This document shows, piece by piece, positions 53,640 through 60,499 of a stretch of DNA of 64,000 nucleotides (the first letter of the stretch is position 1; every line of letters starts with the position of its first letter). Under the pieces are notes generated by a model that was not told the DNA's origin, did not search any database, and saw nothing but the letters and a program-made list of their open reading frames with translations. A program made the position numbers and the translations under genes. The stretch lies in the NCBI RefSeq assembly GCF_000283655.1, contig NC_016622.1:1624501-1688500 (forward strand). Reading direction: 5' to 3'. This stretch comes from Azospirillum lipoferum 4B (GTDB lineage: Bacteria > Pseudomonadota > Alphaproteobacteria > Azospirillales > Azospirillaceae).

Positions 53640-53963
53640 TCAATGCGATTCCCCCGCTTTGGCAGGCACTTCGTCGAAGCCGTTCTGTCCGCCGAACAGG
53701 TCCCGCACTGCCAGCTGTTCGGTTCTGCGACGGCGTCGAATCGGGCGCGGCAGGTACACGACGCGCTCCCGCTCGACGATCCGCTCCACCGGTACCAGCA
53801 CTCGGCGGACGGTCGGCTCCGGAGCCTGCTGGACCAACCGGCGCAGGTCGGCGATCAGCTCGGACTTCGCCTCGTGGAACCGCTCGGGATTGTTCCAACA
53901 GGGGGTAAGGCGGCGGAGACGGCCGACCAGTTCGTTCAGCGCCTCGGGTAACGGGGCCGTCAT
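53640..53963 (-). CDS. Hypothetical early-operon protein
   Basis: 107-residue protein with N-terminal helices (LPEALNELVGRLRRLTPCWNN, ERFHEAKSELIADLRRLV) and a basic strand-rich middle (RRVLVPVERIVERERVVYLPRPIRRRRR). The start overlaps the stop of the replication gene upstream, so it is translationally coupled. May assist replication; unknown. Confidence 0.5.
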   Translation of the reverse strand: MTAPLPEALNELVGRLRRLTPCWNNPERFHEAKSELIADLRRLVQQAPEPTVRRVLVPVERIVERERVVYLPRPIRRRRRTEQLAVRDLFGGQNGFDEVPAKAGESH

Positions 53964-54964
53964 GCGGCACCTCCGGCGCTGCCGGCTGCGGCGGGAGGGA
54001 GCCAGCCGGGCTTGAAATCCGGAATGACCTCCAGGATCACCCGGTCGGGGATCATGCAGCTGCGGTGCCCCGGAATCTCGCCCCACCGCGGCTCCCACCA
54101 GCCGGTGCGGATCCAGTGCCGCAGCCGCTGGCGGGACTGGTCGTGCGGATCGACCTCGTGCGGGTCTCCAGCCGAACCGGACGACGCCCGGCTGCCACCG
54201 CCGTCCAGCGCTCGGCGATGCTGGGCGACCCGGTCTGCAAGCGAGTTCTTCAGCGCGGCAAGGCTGGTCGGCGGGGTCGGGTTCTTCCAGTCCCGCACGG
54301 CGCGCTGGATGACCTCGGTCAGCAGCTCGACCGTGCCGCCAGCGTCGAGGTGCTGCTGGGCCAGCGCCTCCAGGGTCATCCGGGGAGCGATCTGCTCGGC
54401 ATGCTCCGGCCATCGGGCGTCCTTGGCCGCGACGAACGCATCGACCACCGCCACCGCCCCCGGCGATGCGCGCCCGGCGGTCGGAGGAGGGGTAGGGGGT
54501 GGTGGTTCTTTCCTCTTCCTTTCCCCTTCCCTTCCCTTCCCTTCCCCTTGATCTTGCACAAGAGGCGTGGGGCACGCGTCCACCACGCGTGCGGCACGCG
54601 TCAATTCTTCAGCATTCTCAACGCCTTCCGGCGGCGCGGGTAAAATTGAGGCAGTTTCGCGGTTGTTGATGATCTGATGCCGCGTGAAGCCCGGAATGAA
54701 GCCGTATTCACGCCCCTGTGACGCGTAACGCACGAGAAAGCCACGCGTGGTCAACGCGTCGAGCACGCGTGAAAAATCGACATCGTCATAGGGCAGGCAG
54801 TCGAGCTTCAACTCGTCCGGCTCCCATCGGAACCGCCCTTCGCGGTCGGCCACCGTCCACAGCCCGGCGAAGGCGACGCGGAGCGGCAGACCGGTGTCGC
54901 GCTCGGCCAGATAGAGGCGCCGGTGCCGAAAGAAGTCGGGCTTGATGCTGCGGATCCTTGCCAT
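53960..54964 (-). CDS. O-like phage replication initiator
   Basis: 334-residue protein beginning ARIRSIKPDFFRHRRLYLAERDTGLPLRVAFAGLW, the start seen in phage replisome organisers with an N-terminal winged helix. A low-complexity charged linker (GEGKGREGERKRKEPPPPTPPP, about 140-162) follows, then a C-terminal helical part that could contact the helicase encoded just upstream. The gene contains a cluster of phased ACGCGT repeats, as lambda O carries its own origin. The end overlaps the next gene by ATGA. Confidence 0.7.
   Translation of the reverse strand: MARIRSIKPDFFRHRRLYLAERDTGLPLRVAFAGLWTVADREGRFRWEPDELKLDCLPYDDVDFSRVLDALTTRGFLVRYASQGREYGFIPGFTRHQIINNRETASILPAPPEGVENAEELTRAARVVDACPTPLVQDQGEGKGREGERKRKEPPPPTPPPTAGRASPGAVAVVDAFVAAKDARWPEHAEQIAPRMTLEALAQQHLDAGGTVELLTEVIQRAVRDWKNPTPPTSLAALKNSLADRVAQHRRALDGGGSRASSGSAGDPHEVDPHDQSRQRLRHWIRTGWWEPRWGEIPGHRSCMIPDRVILEVIPDFKPGWLPPAAAGSAGGAA
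54574..54770. repeat. Phased ACGCGT iterons: candidate phage replication origin
   Basis: ACGCGT occurs seven times, at 54574, 54585, 54596, 54721, 54743, 54754 and 54765. Spacing inside the clusters is 11 or 22 bp, one and two helical turns. Between the clusters lies an AT-richer patch (TAAAATTGAG near 54641). The repeats are inside the O-like gene, beside a pyrimidine-rich tract (54511-54548). Confidence 0.65.
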
Positions 54965-54967
54965 GCT

Positions 54968-56401
54968 TCAGGCGTTCCCGTGGTCGCGGTAGAGGTTGCT
55001 GAAGAGCGTGCGCGGCCCGTCGAAATGGGCACGGATGGTGCCGATCGGACCATCGCGGTTCTTCTCGATGATGATCTCGGCGATGCCGCGGGCCTCGTCG
55101 GAGCGGCGGGTCCAGCGCTCGTAACGCTCGTTGAACTTGTCGTCGGATTCGTCCGGCCGGCGGCCGGGTTCGGTGCGCGAGAGGTAGTATTCCTCGCGGT
55201 AGAGGAAGGCGATGACGTCGGCGTCCTGCTCGATGGAGCCGGACTGCCGGAGGTCGGCCATGCTGGGGCGCTTGTCCTCCCGCATCTCCAGCCCGCGGTT
55301 CAGCTGTGCCAGCAGCAGGACCGGCGCCTGGAACTCTTTCCAGATCGAGCACAGCGCAGCGGTGATCTCGGTGATCTTGGCCGTCTCGCCTTGCTTCTCG
55401 GCCTGCGGCGAAGCGCGCATGCGGTGGAGGTGGTCGACGATGATCAGGTCCAGGCCGTGGCGCCGCTTGTGCCGACGGCAGGTCCGCCGGATGTGGGAGA
55501 CGGTGACGCCCGGCGTATCGTCGAGATGAATGGGCAGCGCGCCCAACTCCGCCTTCGCGTCGATCAGCCGGCACCACTCCTCGTCGGTCAGATCGCCCTG
55601 GGCCTGTCGGTCGGCCGGAATCCCGGTGTGGGCGGCGAGATGCCGGCGGGACACCTTCTCCGCCGCCATCTCGGTGGAGAAGCCCAGGACGCGGGCACCG
55701 GTGCGCGCGGCCGCCAGCATGATGGTGTTGAAGGCCAGCGCCGACTTGCCCATCGAGGGGCGAGCGCCCAGCACATAGAGGCCGGGCAGAAGACCGCCCA
55801 GCTTCGCGTCGAGATCCGCCAGCCCCGTCGTGATGCCGAGCGGCTGACCACGGTTCCGCCAGGCGCGTTCGGTGGCGGCCAGCGCAGCCTCCACCCCTTC
55901 GGCCGATGACAGCACCGGGCGCAGGGCGCCCCCGCGCTCGCCCAGCTCGAAGAGCTGCGATTCGGCCTCCTCGATCAGGACGGCCGCATCCTTGTCCACC
56001 CCCGGCCGGCCGGCGGTTTCGATCATATCGAACCCGATCTCGATCAGCTGCCGGCAGAGGAAGGCATCGCGGATGGTGCGACCATAGTCAGCGGCGTTCA
56101 CCACCGTCACGACATTGCCGACCAGCTCCGCGAGATAGCCGACCTCGTCCCGGCCGCCGTCGCCCTGGCGCTCGAAGGCGGACTGCAGTGTCACCGGGTT
56201 GGCCGTCTGGCCGCGGTCGATCATCGCCGCGATGGCGGCGAAGATGCGCTGGTGGAGAGGATCGTGGAAATGCTCCGGCCGCAGGAAATCGGCGACCCGC
56301 TCGAAAGCACGGTTGTTGACCAGGATCGCGCCGAGAAGCGCCTGTTCGGCCTCTTCGTTGCTCGGGACCCTGACTTCCGGCAGGGCGATGGCATGGCTCA
56401 C
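54968..56401 (-). CDS. dnaB: Replicative DNA helicase DnaB
   Basis: Phage-encoded hexameric helicase that opens the replication fork. The 477-residue protein has an N-terminal DnaB domain (VPSNEEAEQALLGAILVNNRAF), Walker A near 210 (GARPSMGKSALA), Walker B LIIVDHLHRM, LLAQLNRGLEMREDKRPSMADLRQSG and IEQDADVIAFLYREEYY, all typical of DnaB. It overlaps the small gene upstream by four bases and is followed by the O-like protein after three bases. Confidence 0.94.
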   Translation of the reverse strand: MSHAIALPEVRVPSNEEAEQALLGAILVNNRAFERVADFLRPEHFHDPLHQRIFAAIAAMIDRGQTANPVTLQSAFERQGDGGRDEVGYLAELVGNVVTVVNAADYGRTIRDAFLCRQLIEIGFDMIETAGRPGVDKDAAVLIEEAESQLFELGERGGALRPVLSSAEGVEAALAATERAWRNRGQPLGITTGLADLDAKLGGLLPGLYVLGARPSMGKSALAFNTIMLAAARTGARVLGFSTEMAAEKVSRRHLAAHTGIPADRQAQGDLTDEEWCRLIDAKAELGALPIHLDDTPGVTVSHIRRTCRRHKRRHGLDLIIVDHLHRMRASPQAEKQGETAKITEITAALCSIWKEFQAPVLLLAQLNRGLEMREDKRPSMADLRQSGSIEQDADVIAFLYREEYYLSRTEPGRRPDESDDKFNERYERWTRRSDEARGIAEIIIEKNRDGPIGTIRAHFDGPRTLFSNLYRDHGNA

Positions 56402-56607
56402 GTCGGCAAGCCCTCCAGATCGCGAGCGAGCGCATCCAGACGCTGGGCGATGACACGCAACTCGTCGCGGCTGACGGCACGCTCCGCGATGGCCTCGCGC
56501 AGGTCGGCGGCGATGCCCCGCGCCCGCTCGGCCGGAGGGTGGCGCGCGACGATCCGGCGCGTGGGCTGTACCGGGAGGCGCGTGACAACGTTCGGCCGGT
56601 CAGGCAA
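56398..56607 (-). CDS. Hypothetical small early protein
   Basis: 69-residue helical, arginine-rich protein (RRIVARHPPAERARGIAADLREAIAERA). Starts within the previous gene and ends in the ATGA overlap with dnaB. Unknown function; its place next to helicase suggests a replication accessory. Confidence 0.5.
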   Translation of the reverse strand: MPDRPNVVTRLPVQPTRRIVARHPPAERARGIAADLREAIAERAVSRDELRVIAQRLDALARDLEGLPT

Positions 56608-56881
56608 GGGCGCCTCCCATGAAGGACGAGATGAGGAACGGAGACGATTCGTTCGCCGGCTCCGGCAGGCCCATCGGCGGAGCCGGGTCCAGTGCTTCCC
56701 AGATCATCTCGTCCAGGCATCCGGCGATCAGCCGGGCGCCCATCGGGGAAATGAATGGGGCCGTCGGATCGGTCGGTCGGCGGCGCGGATGGGTGATCCG
56801 CAGCCGGTCCGCCAATCGCGGGAAGCGCGCCCGGCGGCGCGGGCGCGGTGGCTCCTTCAGGGCGGGAATCCTGCGCTTCAC
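56600..56881 (-). CDS. Hypothetical small early protein
   Basis: 93-residue protein with a basic start (KRRIPALKEPPRPRRRARFPRL) and a C-terminal half with FISPMGARLIAGCLDEMIWEAL. GTG start overlapping the upstream TGA. No known family. Confidence 0.5.
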   Translation of the reverse strand: MKRRIPALKEPPRPRRRARFPRLADRLRITHPRRRPTDPTAPFISPMGARLIAGCLDEMIWEALDPAPPMGLPEPANESSPFLISSFMGGALA

Positions 56882-57168
56882 AGCGTGCCTCCCCCGCCCT
56901 GGGCGGCTTCCTGTTGGGCGATCCAGTTCAGGATCGTGGACTTCCGGGCGCAGATGATAGCGCCGATCCTGAACGTCGGGATGCGGCCATCGGCGACGAA
57001 GTGATAGGCCTGCCGACGCGTGACGCCCATGAACTTCGCGATGCTGTCGGCGCCCTGGAGGAGGTCGTCGGCGAGCGTGGGCGGGGCGGCGGGAGGGGCG
57101 ATCTGGGCGACCGGTGCGGGGCTGGGCGTGGCGACCAGAGCCGCCGTCTTTGTCGAGACGCGGCGCAT
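56878..57168 (-). CDS. Excisionase/AlpA-like HTH protein, copy 2
   Basis: 96-residue DNA-binding protein. Residues about 33-78 match the protein at 25588-25830 almost residue for residue (DSIAKFMGVTRRQAYHFVADG and the following RIPTFRIGAIICARKS); only the tails differ. The DNA differs mostly at third codon positions, which shows that both copies have been kept under selection. It sits early in the replication operon, suggesting a Xis-like or transcriptional role. Confidence 0.75.
   Translation of the reverse strand: MRRVSTKTAALVATPSPAPVAQIAPPAAPPTLADDLLQGADSIAKFMGVTRRQAYHFVADGRIPTFRIGAIICARKSTILNWIAQQEAAQGGGGTL
57008..57051 (-). repeat. 44-bp exact inverted repeat, right copy
   Basis: Inverted copy of 25657-25700 within the second excisionase-like gene. 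Confidence 0.85.
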
Positions 57169-57686
57169 CAAGCGGCCCTCCCCCACTGCCCGGCGGCGAT
57201 CAGCTGGCGCAGGTCGTTGGCGGCGGCGCAGGCGAGACGGTGGTCGGAATCGCCATCCGCCGGAACGCCTTGCTCGGTCTGCCAGATGACCAGCTTCGCC
57301 AGCACGCCGGCCGGGGTGGTCGCGGGGGTGGCGGCGATTTCGGCGCGGACGGCGTCGAGCGTCCATCCCTGTGCGTCGAGTTCGGCATTCAGCTCCACCA
57401 TGGCCGGATCGTCGTCCAGCGGCGCGCCACGCTCCCGCAGTTCAGCGGCGCGGACGGAGAGCTGATCGTCCAGCGCCTTTGCCTGGGCTTCCACCTCCAG
57501 CCAGTGCAGGCAGAGGGCGACGGCTCGGTCGGGAAGCTGGGCCAGCAGGGCGCGGGCTTCCGCCTCGAAAGCCGCAGTGGCGGCGTCGAAGGGGAAAGCA
57601 GCCGCACCTCCATCCTGTTGAAAGCCCGCGTGCAAAGGCTGAGCATCCTTGCGCCGCGGGCGTGCCGAGGGCACATTCACTTTCAT
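57168..57686 (-). CDS. Hypothetical early protein
   Basis: 172-residue acidic helical protein (ATAAFEAEARALLAQLPDRAVAL, LDDQLSVRAAELRERGAPLDD). The segment VRAEIAATPATTPAGVLAKLVIWQTE matches, in pattern, part of the 504-residue accessory protein, with the shared form of Leu/Ile-x-x-P...G...KL. The start overlaps the upstream stop by ATGA; the stop overlaps the excisionase-like start by TGATG. No known function. Confidence 0.6.
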   Translation of the reverse strand: MKVNVPSARPRRKDAQPLHAGFQQDGGAAAFPFDAATAAFEAEARALLAQLPDRAVALCLHWLEVEAQAKALDDQLSVRAAELRERGAPLDDDPAMVELNAELDAQGWTLDAVRAEIAATPATTPAGVLAKLVIWQTEQGVPADGDSDHRLACAAANDLRQLIAAGQWGRAA

Positions 57687-57922
57687 CGCTTGTCCTCCTC
57701 TTGGGTAAGCGGACGGTCAGCGGTGGGGTGGTCGCCAAACTCACCCCCACCGCTGGCCACCTTTGCGACCATCTGACGAATGGCTTCTGCGCGGCTGAGA
57801 GTTGACGACCGCTTGCTCCGCCAATCATCAACCTGAGCGAGAAACAACGCGTCAGTTCTCATTTGAAATGAACGGTCGTTATCCAGTGAATTCGGTTCTT
57901 TTTTTCTGATCATTCGCTTCAT
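57683..57922 (-). CDS. Ribbon-helix-helix regulator (Arc/MetJ-like)
   Basis: 79-residue protein. DRSFQMRTDALFLAQVDDWR and LSRAEAIRQMVAKV give the strand-helix-helix layout of a ribbon-helix-helix DNA-binding domain. Preceded by GAGGGG; starts two bases after the stop of a second such regulator. An autoregulatory role in the early operon is likely. Confidence 0.65.
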   Translation of the reverse strand: MKRMIRKKEPNSLDNDRSFQMRTDALFLAQVDDWRSKRSSTLSRAEAIRQMVAKVASGGGEFGDHPTADRPLTQEEDKR

Positions 57923-57924
57923 GA

Positions 57925-58119
57925 TCAGCCCCTCATTTCAACTTTCTTCACTGCATGGTCATTCAATCCTTTTCGGATGAAGTGTCTGATTGCAGCGCCT
58001 CTTGCTGGAATTTCGTGCTGCTCACGCCGCCAACGATCAACAGCTTCGATGTCAGCTTCTTCGAGTACCACTTGAACCACCTTCGTGGTTCCTGCCTTTC
58101 GCCCTTGATCTCGTTCCAT
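57925..58119 (-). CDS. Ribbon-helix-helix regulator (Arc-like), first gene of early operon
   Basis: 64-residue protein with TTKVVQVVLEEADIEAVDRWRREQ and GAAIRHFIRKGL, an Arc/CopG-like fold. The ATG is preferred over an upstream TTG because GGAG is placed five bases ahead. It starts 18 bases from an operator-like palindrome and is transcribed away from a related regulator on the other strand. Confidence 0.72.
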   Translation of the reverse strand: MERDQGRKAGTTKVVQVVLEEADIEAVDRWRREQHEIPARGAAIRHFIRKGLNDHAVKKVEMRG

Positions 58120-58137
58120 GTGAACTCCCAACCGATA

Positions 58138-58191
58138 GTGATATCACAATCTATTCTGATGACTCGAAACCGTCAATGTGATTGTGATATC
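58138..58191. promoter_or_regulatory. Divergent operator pair of the immunity region
   Basis: GATATCACAAT (58140-58150) is repeated in inverted orientation as ATTGTGATATC (58181-58191), 41 bp between centres. The left arm also contains the perfect 10-bp palindrome GTGATATCAC. The region separates divergent ribbon-helix-helix genes and is AT-rich, as expected for overlapping promoters. Confidence 0.7.
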
Positions 58192-58237
58192 TTATTGAAT
58201 GTTGAAGTTAGTATGTTGTTGGGATTAAGCTCCGCCT

Positions 58238-59116
58238 ATGAGCAGGCCAAAAACCATGGACGCCCGAATTGCGCTGTCGATAACCAATGAACTGGTTGGC
58301 GCAGTGGATGAATGGCGTCGTCAGGAACCCGACATCCCTCCCCGATCTGAAGCGATTCGCCGTTTAGTGGAACGGGGCCTCGTTCAAGAACGCGATGGCC
58401 TTTGGGCAAATTGCGCTGAAGAACTCTACAAAATTCTCTCGGGCCTTCATGATGAAGGCGCAATTACTGATGCAACAATGGAGAGCGCCAACGAGATATT
58501 TGGCGGGACCACAGGCGAAGCAGTTGCAAGCCTCAGGGTATCCAGAGCAACGTACGGAGCGCCGCAGCCGGATTTTCATGGCGCAATTGAAAAATCTTTG
58601 ATTGAGCAAGTCAGTAGATGCCAAGACTTGTTCGCAATAAATAAACTATGGAAATCAAGCGCGAACACTATTTTCTCTCTTGGGAATGAAAACCGAGCAT
58701 TATTCCACAGAGCGTGCGGGCTTTTCGCACTAAAAAAAGCAGAGCTTTTAACAGGTGAAGAGGCCGCTTTCTTTGAAATGCTCGATCCTCCAGGGCCTTC
58801 ACCTCGGGAAGTCGAGGAGCAGGCAGAAATTGACCGACGTGGTGGTGGAGGTTGGATTTTTCACGAAGGTGCCGAGGCTGGCCTTATTGGCGATCCGGTT
58901 GCTCCACCCTACCGACTGCCTCTTGCCCGCGAGCTGTGGTTTAAGGGCTACATCGACGGACTAGGGAAGCGACAGACGCTGTCCGCAGATGATGCCGCAG
59001 ATTGGCTTCGCGAATATCGCAAGCGTCGCGATCAGAACGTCCAGCGAAGCCCAGACCTGTTGCCTGCATCTGACGATCCAGAGAACCCAGAGGAACTGGA
59101 AGGGCCAAGCCCATGA
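58238..59116 (+). CDS. Ribbon-helix-helix protein with long C-terminal domain; likely phage repressor
   Basis: 292-residue protein. The N-terminus (ARIALSITNELVGAVDEWRR ... RSEAIRRLVERGL) is a ribbon-helix-helix domain clearly related to the two small regulators on the opposite strand. The remaining 240 residues are unlike known repressors: helical around 60-150 and ending in a helix-turn segment WFKGYIDGLGKRQTLSADDAADWLREYRKRRD. Base composition is lower in GC than surrounding genes. Its divergent position across the operators suggests it maintains lysogeny, with the C-terminus possibly for oligomerisation or signal input. No clear ribosome site; Met7 is an alternative start. Confidence 0.6.
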   Translation: MSRPKTMDARIALSITNELVGAVDEWRRQEPDIPPRSEAIRRLVERGLVQERDGLWANCAEELYKILSGLHDEGAITDATMESANEIFGGTTGEAVASLRVSRATYGAPQPDFHGAIEKSLIEQVSRCQDLFAINKLWKSSANTIFSLGNENRALFHRACGLFALKKAELLTGEEAAFFEMLDPPGPSPREVEEQAEIDRRGGGGWIFHEGAEAGLIGDPVAPPYRLPLARELWFKGYIDGLGKRQTLSADDAADWLREYRKRRDQNVQRSPDLLPASDDPENPEELEGPSP

Positions 59117-59183
59117 CTTCCCTTCCTGTCTTCCCAAAATAATGATGGCTCATTCCACAGAGAATATAAAATAGGAGTGGAAA

Positions 59184-59429
59184 ATGCCCCGGAGATCAAA
59201 GAATCACAGAACAATTTACGATTTGCCGATTACGCTTGACTGCAAACATTGTGACGGGAAATTCTCGAATTCGCGCGAATGGTTTTCTAGAAACGATTAC
59301 TTCATATGCCCTAAATGCGCAAAGCCGAGCAGCTTCCGCAAGGATGAAATCCCCTCGATTCACGGCGAACAATTTAAGAGGGTAAAAGATGGCGCGAATG
59401 CTATGCAAAGCGATGGCTCAACAGAATAA
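59184..59429 (+). CDS. Small zinc-ribbon protein
   Basis: 81-residue protein with CKHC and CPKC pairs separated by about 18 residues, a classic zinc ribbon. AGGAG lies seven bases ahead of the ATG. Low-GC like the preceding gene, so the two may have been acquired together. Function unknown; could bind nucleic acid. Confidence 0.6.
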   Translation: MPRRSKNHRTIYDLPITLDCKHCDGKFSNSREWFSRNDYFICPKCAKPSSFRKDEIPSIHGEQFKRVKDGANAMQSDGSTE

Positions 59430-59471
59430 GCCCGACCTCGGCGTCCGGGTGATCGCCTCCCCCGCCCCCTC

Positions 59472-59490
59472 CGGCAGGATGATCCTGCCG
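59472..59490. terminator. 19-bp perfect palindrome
   Basis: CGGCAGGAT and ATCCTGCCG flank one central base, 42 bases after the zinc-ribbon stop. Likely a terminator hairpin or insulating element, although no T-run follows directly (ATTTT occurs 11 bases later). Confidence 0.45.
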
Positions 59491-59515
59491 TCAGCGAGAA
59501 ATTTTCTGTAGCTAC

Positions 59516-59556
59516 GTTTAATCTTGCCTCGCCTATTTTCTGGAGTTACATTAAAC
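59516..59556. promoter_or_regulatory. Inverted repeat ahead of brnT
   Basis: GTTTAAT (59516-59522) and ATTAAAC (59550-59556) form a 7-bp inverted repeat in the AT-rich promoter region; the second arm ends three bases before the brnT start. BrnA antitoxins are known to repress their own promoters, so this is a candidate operator. Confidence 0.5.
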
Positions 59557-59558
59557 CC

Positions 59559-59813
59559 ATGAAGATCGTCTACGACCCTCCGAAGCGCATCACCAACCTG
59601 GACAAGCACGGGCTGGACTTTGCCGATCTGGAGGACGGGGCGTTCTTCGAAACCGCCTTGGTCATCCCGTCGCGCGATGGCCGCTTCAAGGCCGTGGGCT
59701 GGCTGGGCGACGTGCTGGTGGTCGTCGTGGTGTTCAAGCCGCTGGGAACGGAGGCGCTCTCCGTCATCAGCATGCGCCCGGCAAGCATCAAGGAAAGGAA
59801 GCTCCTGACATGA
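59559..59813 (+). CDS. brnT: BrnT-type ribonuclease toxin
   Basis: RelE-like ribonuclease toxin of the type II BrnTA system. The 84-residue protein has the BrnT start YDPPKRITNLDKHGLDFADL, a middle strand block (FKAVGWLGDVLVVVVVFKP) and ends ISMRPASIKERKLL, where family members carry catalytic/structural Arg and Lys. It is slightly shorter than the usual 90 or so residues. The stop overlaps the antitoxin start by ATGA. Confidence 0.85.
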   Translation: MKIVYDPPKRITNLDKHGLDFADLEDGAFFETALVIPSRDGRFKAVGWLGDVLVVVVVFKPLGTEALSVISMRPASIKERKLLT

Positions 59814-60118
59814 CCGAAGACCGGAAGCTGCTGACCGAATTTCAGCCGGGACGCGGATACAGCAAAGAGGACTGGGACGAGGTGTCCGACAACCCGGAAC
59901 TGACCGAGGAGGAAATGCGGCAGGCCCGCCCCTTCGCCGAAGTGTTCCCGCAGCTGGCGGAGAGCCTGAAGCGCGGCCGGGGACGTCCGCCGGTGGAGAA
60001 GCCCAAGCAGCAGGTGACGCTGCGCCTGGACGCCGATGTGATCGAGCGCTTCAAGGCCGGCGGGCCGGGCTGGCAGTCCCGCATCAACGACGAACTGCGC
60101 AAGTCCGTGGGGCTGTAA
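59810..60118 (+). CDS. brnA: BrnA-type antitoxin
   Basis: 102-residue antitoxin with an N-terminal toxin-wrapping part (YSKEDWDEVSDNPELTEEEMRQARPF) and a C-terminal ribbon-helix-helix domain (KQQVTLRLDADVIERFKAGG, then WQSRINDELRKSV). Toxin-first order and overlap are normal for brnTA. Expected to neutralise BrnT and repress the operon. Confidence 0.87.
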   Translation: MTEDRKLLTEFQPGRGYSKEDWDEVSDNPELTEEEMRQARPFAEVFPQLAESLKRGRGRPPVEKPKQQVTLRLDADVIERFKAGGPGWQSRINDELRKSVGL

Positions 60119-60168
60119 CGTCTTGCGCTCACGCACATCGTAGCAGCGCCAACCACCGAGAGGGCGCC

Positions 60169-60426
60169 ATGGGCCGGATGATGTCCAGCCGGGAGTTCAA
60201 CCAGAACCCCAGCGAAGCCAAGCGAGCCGCCAAGGATGGCCCGGTGATCGTCACCGATCGCGGGGAGCCGGCTTTCGTGCTGCTGCGCTATGACACCTAT
60301 CGGCGCCTGTCGGGCGAACAGGGCGGGTCCATCGTCGAGCTGCTGCGCCAGGACGATGCCGGCGCCGACTTCGATTTCGAGCCGCCGCGGATCGGCGACA
60401 TCGCCCGGCCGGCGGTGCTGGACTGA
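60169..60426 (+). CDS. Phd/YefM-family antitoxin
   Basis: 85-residue antitoxin. MSSREFNQNPSEAKRAAKDG and PVIVTDRGEPAFVLLRYDTYRRL form the Phd DNA-binding fold; the C-terminal 40 residues are the toxin-neutralising tail. GAGAGG precedes the start. Its stop overlaps the ATG of only a 10-codon remnant of a VapC-like toxin, so it appears to be an orphan. Confidence 0.85.
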   Translation: MGRMMSSREFNQNPSEAKRAAKDGPVIVTDRGEPAFVLLRYDTYRRLSGEQGGSIVELLRQDDAGADFDFEPPRIGDIARPAVLD

Positions 60427-60458
60427 TGCTCCTGCTCGACACCAGGAACGCCGCCTGA
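60426..60458 (+). pseudogene. Remnant of VapC-type PIN-domain toxin
   Basis: The frame reads MLLLDTRNAA and stops. VapC toxins typically begin with MLLLDTN, where the Asp is catalytic. The ATG overlaps the antitoxin stop as expected for a phd-vapC pair, but the rest of the toxin is missing and the integrase leader follows. Confidence 0.55.
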
Positions 60459-60499
60459 TCGCGGCGCCCGCCCTTTCCCTTCTTCGTCGAGGAATCACC

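Noticed and set aside
54505-54550. Pyrimidine-rich CTTCCC repeat as a separate microsatellite element
   Set aside because: It encodes the charged linker of the replication protein and keeps its frame; noted only as a neighbour of the iterons.
59418-59609. Leftward small frame over the brnT promoter
   Set aside because: Crosses a promoter region with inverted repeats, lacks a ribosome site and overlaps brnT.
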